Of a stretch of DNA of 64,000 nt, positions 58,701 to 64,000 are shown piece by piece. Source of the DNA: Klebsormidium nitens (Eukaryota; Streptophyta; Klebsormidiophyceae; Klebsormidiales; Klebsormidiaceae); NCBI GenBank assembly GCA_000708835.1, contig DF237003.1, positions 108,524-172,523 of the forward strand, given 5' to 3'. The translations under genes and the position numbers were made by a program. Position 1 is the first letter of the stretch, and every line of letters begins with the position of its first letter. Under the pieces are notes generated by a model that did no database searches, had not been told where the DNA came from, and was given only the letters and a program-made list of their open reading frames with translations.

Positions 58701-59105
58701 GTGCAGCCTTCGTCATAAGGCCCATCGCTTTTTTGAATCTCGACAACGTAGTTCTGAATCGTATCAGACGCACGTATTTGCATCTTCGTCTCTTAAGTTC
58801 GCTGGGAATGTCACTTCATAACAAACTCTTGCAGTCGCAGATCTCCTCTATTTGGGATTCCGTGCTTTTGTTTCAGGGCCGCCACACAAACTGCGGCGAG
58901 GGCTGTTGGCAAAGTTGTCGGAACCCTAGCGGGGGTAGCGGTTCTGCTGGCGGGTCTAGGTTACTTGGGTTACAGGAGTTGGACAAAGAGGAACGCTTCG
59001 AAGTATGTAACCATGGAGCAAATAGAAGAAAACGAAGCGGAGAGGGAAGTGTTGAGACCGCCCGAGGGTGAGGATATTGAGTTAGCCGAGTCACAGAGGA
59101 CATAG
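49760..59105 (+). CDS. Membrane-anchored pepsin-like (A1) aspartic protease
   Basis: Eleven-exon model of 694 residues: 49760-50001, 50730-50850, 51377-51477, 52572-52741, 53146-53311, 54124-54286, 55220-55475, 56207-56491, 56802-56932, 57792-58012, 58877-59105. Phases agree throughout. A signal peptide (VLLVVICCLGTAH) is followed by the first catalytic motif in LIVDTGSTVTYVPC (exon 2), the flap tyrosine in RHYAEMSSTSG (exon 4), the second catalytic motif in AVLDSGTTFTYLPPP (exon 6) and the lobe closure GSLIGGITVRNMLVRYDRVN (exons 7-8). After the protease comes a Pro/Thr/Glu-rich linker (residues about 430-500), a domain of unknown function (ACATCRVGEIRVSMELM onward, exons 9-10), one membrane span (VVGTLAGVAVLLAGLGYLGY) and an acidic cytosolic tail. 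It is therefore type I, in the secretory path or plasma membrane. Plants have related membrane-anchored proteases. Substrates are unknown. A 20-base N gap lies in intron 3. Confidence 0.87.
52527..52546. other. Assembly gap of 20 Ns
   Basis: Twenty consecutive N bases in intron 3 of the aspartic protease, 25 bases before the exon 4 acceptor. It does not interrupt the predicted coding sequence. Confidence 0.99.
53780..54123 (+). repeat. 24-28 bp satellite and copy of the exon 6 acceptor in protease intron 5
   Basis: About ten imperfect units based on TAACCCACCTACAACGGACG run up to the exon 6 acceptor at 54121-54123. The stretch immediately before the true acceptor (CCTAACCCAGTTGATCGGAC, then GTCCGCACTCCGCTTGCAG) also has an older copy at about 53803-53850 (CCTAACCCAGCTATTTGGCC, GTCCGCACCCCCCTTGCA). 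The unit itself resembles the pyrimidine-rich tract. Confidence 0.8.
54925..55150 (+). repeat. Two partial copies of protease exon 7 in intron 6
   Basis: The exon 7 acceptor and start (CCAGTTCCTGGCCGGAATCA, 55216-55280) recur at about 54930-54998 and 55053-55160. Both copies code for FLAGIKLPRI, then GPD, in frame after a CCCAG acceptor. The second copy stays open for 35 codons to a possible GTAAAT donor, with diverged downstream residues (YPDVGFNSSARQLLSG against YPDICFSGAGDDLTQL). Confidence 0.85.
57600..57790 (+). repeat. Partial copy of protease exon 10 start in intron 9
   Basis: The stretch 57608-57720 copies the exon 10 start at 57780-57890. Both have a pyrimidine-rich tract plus CAG, then AAGTAGTGGG, GCCCGGCG, GGGGTGTCAGTAGA and CCGGGCCCG. 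In the copy the equivalent frame opens TTT TAA, so it is interrupted at once. Confidence 0.85.
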
Positions 59106-60900
59106 TACATGCCATTTAATCATTTTCAAAGAAATGCAACATGCTCTCCCGCTTTAGCAGCCACGCCGGTTTGAGTAACTTGTCATTTTTGAACAGCGTG
59201 CACGGGTTGAGCGCGAAACCCGAGGGGTTAGCAAATGAATGATCCACTTGATTACTTGCGGTCGGTCACGCGTACGTCCCATGTTAGAATGAGCGCCGGG
59301 AATCATGCAAGCTTGGAGCCTGTACATGTCTGTACGCAATCTATGTGGCATGCTTCAATCAAGACTTTAGATCAGTGCATGTATGGAGTGATCATTGAAG
59401 CTGGTCACGGCGCTGGCACATGATGCAGTGACGTACTGCCTTTCGATCAAAATTGGCAATCGAAAAATTGAATCAGCGCGGCCTATATGGATCTGCATCG
59501 CGATCTGGATCTGGACCGCCCAGCTGGATCGGATCTGTAGCTAGATCGGTGAGCACATGTCGGCACAACCCCGGGCCTGTAGTCTGTCAGGTATAGTACG
59601 CGGCTGCACCTGTAAAGTATGGAATATCTATATCCAATTGCAACGCAATAGGACATGGCGTGTCCAATCTGCCTAGTATACTGAGTGCATGCAAGTTCAA
59701 ATGGCATGCAAGATATACAAGACTCAAAGAAATCGCGACGGTGGACAGTCATATCGTGAGGCCTGCAACGTCTGTTTCAGTTCGCGACTCTGACTTCCTG
59801 GAAATTGCGCGTTGCAGCTCTATCTGATGCAGCCACTGTCTGGCATCTCTATGTACAAGCACGCGAACCACCCACGTCTCTTATAGGAACATTGACGTCC
59901 ACAAGGAGAAATCTCGTTATGTACTGGCCTCAGCCGATGCGGGCCATGATCTCCCGCAAGTCGAACTTAACTCGAACCTGATCAGAGTTGCGTTTGTCCT
60001 ACAAGTTGATCCTTGATCGACCACTTGCAATATGTACCCGCAGAAGTCACTCGGACCGTCCAGTGCAATATGTACAGATCATGTGACAGTCGACCTACTG
60101 TAAGACAAGCCTGAAACTCATCCCGAACACCGATACAGCAACCAGCTACTATTTACAAGAAGAACTATATTTGACAACCACCATGCAGTGCTACATGAAG
60201 CCCAAAAGCTGGGGCCAACAAAGTCACGACGTTGTGCTACTCTGCTCCGCTCCACAACGTTGAGCTATTGCCGCTGCCATCTCTGCCTGAGGCGACACGT
60301 GGTGCTTCAGGAAACCTGCTTGTACGCCCCCGCTCTCGGCACCCTGCAACCGCGACATTGCATCGATCAAGCCTTTCCTATTACCAGCGTACTTTTCACC
60401 CACCGATTGGGATATTTGAAAATGCGTGTAGGCACACATAGGCGGGGACTGATGTTACGCCGAACCTCGCAAATAAATTACAATGCCCTTTTGGAGGTAT
60501 AGAGACCCGGTTGATCAACTTCATGTCGATATCACTTGTTTCACCAGTCCGCTCCAACTGGGAGATAACCGCTCGTCCAACGTAGAAGAAACACGCTTTT
60601 TGCAATGTATGTTTCTTCTGGCTTGCTTGCGAATTACACAGTCGTCTTTGAATCGAGAAGCGCATGACATCAGCAGAGGACCAAACTTGATTGTGAATCA
60701 AAATCGCCGCTTCTAGGAGCAGAAACACACTTCAAACTGCAGTGATTGAGAAGCGAAGCTACGCCTCTAGGGCAGAGCGGGCAGCGGACTGGCAAAGAGT
60801 AGAGCGTTCAGATTTGTCGAAAATTCGGATGGAAGAAATAGAGATACACGACAGCGACGGATCCAACAGCACCACAAATTGGGCCAAGCGCCGCGGTTTC
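59106..60900. other. Convergent intergenic region, no gene recognised
   Basis: 3' flanks of the aspartic protease and of the acidic repeat protein. A GATC-rich patch (about 59488-59550, repeats of GATCTGGAT/GGATCTG) is the only local oddity. No coding frame is persuasive. Confidence 0.5.
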
Positions 60901-63609
60901 TTACTTTTTTGCTCCGGGGCCCCGTCTTCGGTCGGCCTCGTCGCACGCCTGCAACAAAGGAAGGCAGATCTGAGTTCCATTTACCCTCTATATGCCAAGT
61001 CTAATCTGCTTCAAAGATTGCTGGGCCTCACGAAAGGATCATCTTCAACGAGGAGCCACGATCACTGACAAGGAGCTGTGAACAACACGATACGACCGCG
61101 AGGCAGACGTTTGGGCAACACAGAGGAGGGACGATTGAGAGCACCGCGCGATGCAGTGAGAAGCAGTAACGTTTACCTCATCGTACGACCGGTAATAGTT
61201 CCCCTTGCCGTCCATGAACGGGTAGTTATGATACTTGGTGCGTGAACCTGCATTGGGAAGATGAAGAAGAAGTAAGATGGATTCGAAGTGGCTCTAAGAT
61301 CCGAAGACTTACAATCAACTGCGCGTGAATCTCGGAGAGGATTGCGGGGAAGAGGACATATAAGGTGGTTTGCTGCAAATCAGCTCAGACGTCTTGGTAT
61401 AGAACCTACAGCTAATTATTAGGAGCGACTTACCTGGTGGACAATACTTGAAGCCGTAACCTTCCATGTCCTTGCGCCAACATTCCCGCTCCGTCTCGGT
61501 CAATTCTGGAGAAGAGACACATGACGGTAAGCACTCGTGAAGAGCAATTCGATGCACTCAGAAAGGACAGACTTCTTTCGGCTCCAGCAACGCAACTGAA
61601 GCCGTTCTGACGATGAACAAGCATCGAAGACATAGATACGACCAGCTCATATAAGCACCGTCTCAAAGCAGGACAGAGTAGCTCATGCGCGGTCAAAGTG
61701 CTTTCTTCTATGTGGCTCCTGCTTCACAGCCTTTCAACCACAAAGCGACAAGACCGCAACTCTACGTGACTTCTGCTAATAAGTGCAGACTACAAGCAGT
61801 CCTATTGAGAAAAGGGCACTCCATCATTGAGATCCACATTTGCATGTTTCGAGTAATTTACGTTCACTGATCCCTGTCCCCGCGTCAAGCCCTCAGATGC
61901 GCCAGAAAGGGGCGATGGCAACTGAACGAAGCAAGTGCAATTGCGTGCAAAGTGCTTGACATTAGCGAGTGTGGGGACGAAAATCGCCGTATAGAAAAGG
62001 AGTTCAATAACAGATCCTAAAAGGCCATTGCCCGGGGGACGGCTGGGACTGGCTTGGTGATTAGGATGGGTGCTGGTACGAAGCGATTCGTTATATCTGC
62101 TGAGCTTCTAGTCAGATCTGTTGTACCGGGTACTTCCTTTCAAGTAATAGATCCTCAAAAGCAGTAAAACTCACGGGATGCCTTTGTGACCAACATGTCG
62201 CTGCTGCGTATGCTTCCGATTGTGCGGACGGATTTGTCGCCAGAGTCGTCGCCAGTGTCCGATCCCTTCGGTTTCGTCGATTCCTTCGGTTTCGTCGGAT
62301 CCAGGCGGGGAGGAGTGCCGGCCCCACTCTCGAGCTGCCGGATGATGTCGTCAAGGTCCTGACGATCGGAAGGCCCTCGGAGGCTTAGAATTACGAGTGA
62401 ACCCTGAGGGTCGACCTCCAAACCGACAGATTCTGTCTACATTTCCCCAATTTGTTTTTCATACTAACATACGTTGTCGAACATTTTTTCTCCCTTATCT
62501 TTTTCTGATTGATTACATCGCAATGATGGAGGGCTTGCGGGACAAATTACAGAACGACCGCTCGTAGAGTGCACTCAAGCCGCCCTTCGATTTCAAATCC
62601 AGATACCTCTGCAATACGGAAGCTCTAACGTTGAGCAATGTGCAAATGACTTTTTCGGAAAGGCATGTTGCGGAAAGTGGACAACCGTCGGAGCACAACC
62701 GGCGACGTCAGATGTCCTCACCTCAAGCAAGTCCCACTCGTCCTCAGTCTCCGTCTCTGACGTCTCCCCTTCGTCCGCGCTGACGTCAGCAGCTGACGAA
62801 CCGGGCGCTGCCACTGCCGTCTCCCCTTCATCCGCGCTGACGTCGGCAGCTGACGTTTCAGGCCCTCCCAGTGACGTCTCCCCTTCGTCCGCGCTGACGT
62901 CGGCAGCTGACGTTTCGGACCCTCCCACTGACGTCTCCCCATCGTCCGCGCTGACGTCAGCAGCTGCTGTTTCGGGCCATGCCACCGCAGCCAGGTTGTT
63001 CCCCACCCCTTCTTCCAGGGGCGCACCGATTGCGCACCCCTCTCCCTCCTCCCTAGTTGCTCCCGTCTCAGAAGGGCCGTCTCCCTCTACGTCGCCAGCC
63101 GAGCTGCTAACGCTTTGCAGACTTTTGCGTCCAGCCTCGTTGTGTTTGGAAGAGCCGCCCTGCGCACCGCCTGCCGACACGCGTCTCCCGGAAAGGTTTG
63201 CGCCAGGCGGTGCGTATTGCTGGGGCGCAGTGTTACTGCCACCCGCTTGGTCCCCGGCTGAAGGCGAACCGTCCGTCAAGTATTCTTGACCGTCGGATCC
63301 ACCCCCTGCGCTGTCTCCGCCTGCGGACGAGTTGTCCGGCAGCAAGGGGTCCGGTGCTGACTCGGAATTGAGGAGCTCGCGAAGGGCATCCACGACTCCC
63401 AGCACCCGTAGGCAGAGCGGCCAGCCGATGGCTTGATCGGCTTCGCCCCGCTGAAGTAGAAGAGTCAACATCTCGTCGACGGCTTTCTCAAGAAAACTCA
63501 AGCGAGCGGCTTCTTCGTCTGGGTCCGCCCGTCGATCGAGCAGGATCCTGCCGAAGTCCCGGCTGTACCAGAGTGGCCCGTTGCCGAGACTGACCTGCAG
63601 GGGAACCAT
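60901..63609 (-). CDS. Acidic repeat-containing protein of unknown function
   Basis: Six-exon model, complement of 62722-63609, 62575-62608, 62175-62432, 61434-61505, 61177-61247 and 60901-60948, about 456 residues. I do not recognise the family. Residues 1-80 look folded (GNGPLWYSRDFGRILLDRRA, VDEMLTLLLQRGEADQAIGW, LCLRVLGVVDALRELL). Residues 85-275 are Gly/Ser/Asp/Glu-rich and contain about four 21-residue repeats built on AADVSADEGETS. They end in ETETEDEWDLLE. The C-terminal part has SLVILSLRGPSDRQDLDDII, a Lys/Pro/Thr stretch, then a compact conserved-looking segment (LTETERECWRKDMEGYGFKY, CPPGSRTKYHNYPFMDGKGN). The start ATG at 63609 opens a long frame. Exon 2 and its GTGCAC donor are tentative. 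The other junctions have good consensus and agree in phase. Confidence 0.6.
62755..62975 (-). repeat. In-frame tandem repeats of about 63 bp in the acidic repeat protein
   Basis: Four units contain GCGCTGACGTCAGCAGCTGA or close variants followed by CGTCTCCCC. They translate to AADVSADEGETS plus variable spacer residues. Unit length is a multiple of three, so expansion would not break the frame. Confidence 0.85.
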
Positions 63610-63762
63610 CTTTAGCCCAGGGAGATGGGGTTGCTGCCAGGAAGGTCAATCAACGTCATGGTAACCCGACTTTCCAGCTTAGCTAGCTTTGCCTGAGCAA
63701 GGTTGCCACATAGCAGGCGACCTGATGCCAGCCAGAAGAGCGGAAGGGAAGGTGCCACGCAA

Positions 63763-63959
63763 TACCGGTAACTCTCGTGTGACCTAACGGGCGTATGACC
63801 TAAGATACGAGCTCACCGGGCACCTCAAACTAAAAACCTAACCCAGATAATCACCCGCTCCGCACCCCAACCCACCCTAACCACCATACCAACCCCACCC
63901 GTCCCCCGGGTGCCTTTCTTAAATCACACGGCTCTTAGCTCACACGACAGATATCGGAG
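63763..63959. mobile_element. MITE of the GGTTAGGG-core family
   Basis: Inverted arms at 63763-63805 and 63917-63959 share CTCGTGTGACCTAA and its complement with a few mismatches. The core (about 63836-63905) has CCTAACCCAG, CACCCGCTCCGCACCC and ACCCTAACC, closely like the NOC4-intron element core. The flanks GCCACGCA (63754-63761) and GGCACGCA (63962-63969) could be a slightly degenerate target duplication. Confidence 0.7.
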
Positions 63960-64000
63960 TTGGCACGCATCGTGTGGCATCAGGTAAATCAGAGAAAAAG

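Noticed and set aside
1-64000. CRISPR arrays, operons, tRNA or rRNA genes
   Set aside because: Tandem repeats here lack constant repeats with unique spacers, genes are intron-split and separately transcribed, and no cloverleaf or rRNA-like segment was recognised by eye.

Overview
This is a nuclear window from a eukaryote, most likely a green-lineage (streptophyte-type) organism. The protein set is plant-like: an ARC6 plastid-division protein, a NAR2/NRT3 nitrate-transport partner, a PARP-finger DNA 3'-phosphatase of the ZDP type, a PASTICCINO2-type hydroxyacyl-CoA dehydratase and a plastid-type S1-domain protein. Genes are split by many introns with ordinary GT-AG (some GC-AG) borders, exons are more GC-rich than introns, and there are no operons or ribosome-binding sites. 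Assignment to a charophyte alga such as Klebsormidium is an inference from gene content and style, not something the sequence proves. Gene models below were built by hand from reading frame, phase and splice consensus, so single exon borders can be wrong.

Layout. Nine genes were found and their strands alternate perfectly: A (1424-5693, minus) TPR protein; B (7678-15388, plus) NOC4; C (18129-23306, minus) S1-domain plastid protein; D (24045-28781, plus) ZDP-like 3'-phosphatase; E (30086-39520, minus) ARC6; F (40597-42146, plus) NAR2/NRT3; G (44011-49044, minus) HACD/PAS2; H (49760-59105, plus) membrane-anchored aspartic protease; I (60901-63609, minus) acidic repeat protein of unknown function. 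Every gap is therefore either head-to-head (A/B, C/D, E/F, G/H) or tail-to-tail (B/C, D/E, F/G, H/I). The genes belong to unrelated pathways: ribosome assembly, DNA repair, plastid division, nitrate uptake, very-long-chain fatty acid synthesis and proteolysis.

Mobile and repeat content. Gaps and one intron hold small non-coding elements with terminal inverted repeats and a shared GGTTAGGG-like core (6504-6672, 14095-14279, 17993-18104, 63763-63959). One carries a perfect 9-bp target duplication inside an intron of gene B. A different 910-bp element with perfect 21-bp terminal inverted repeats lies at 16098-17007.

The most unusual signal is in the introns of genes C, E and H. Short pieces spanning a splice site, with part of the intron and 25-110 bp of the adjoining exon, are repeated in tandem inside the neighbouring intron. 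In the best case (gene C intron 3) there are about seven intronic copies that look progressively more decayed with distance from the real exon. The same pattern recurs at about ten exon borders in three unrelated genes, so it looks like a repeated process and not a single accident.
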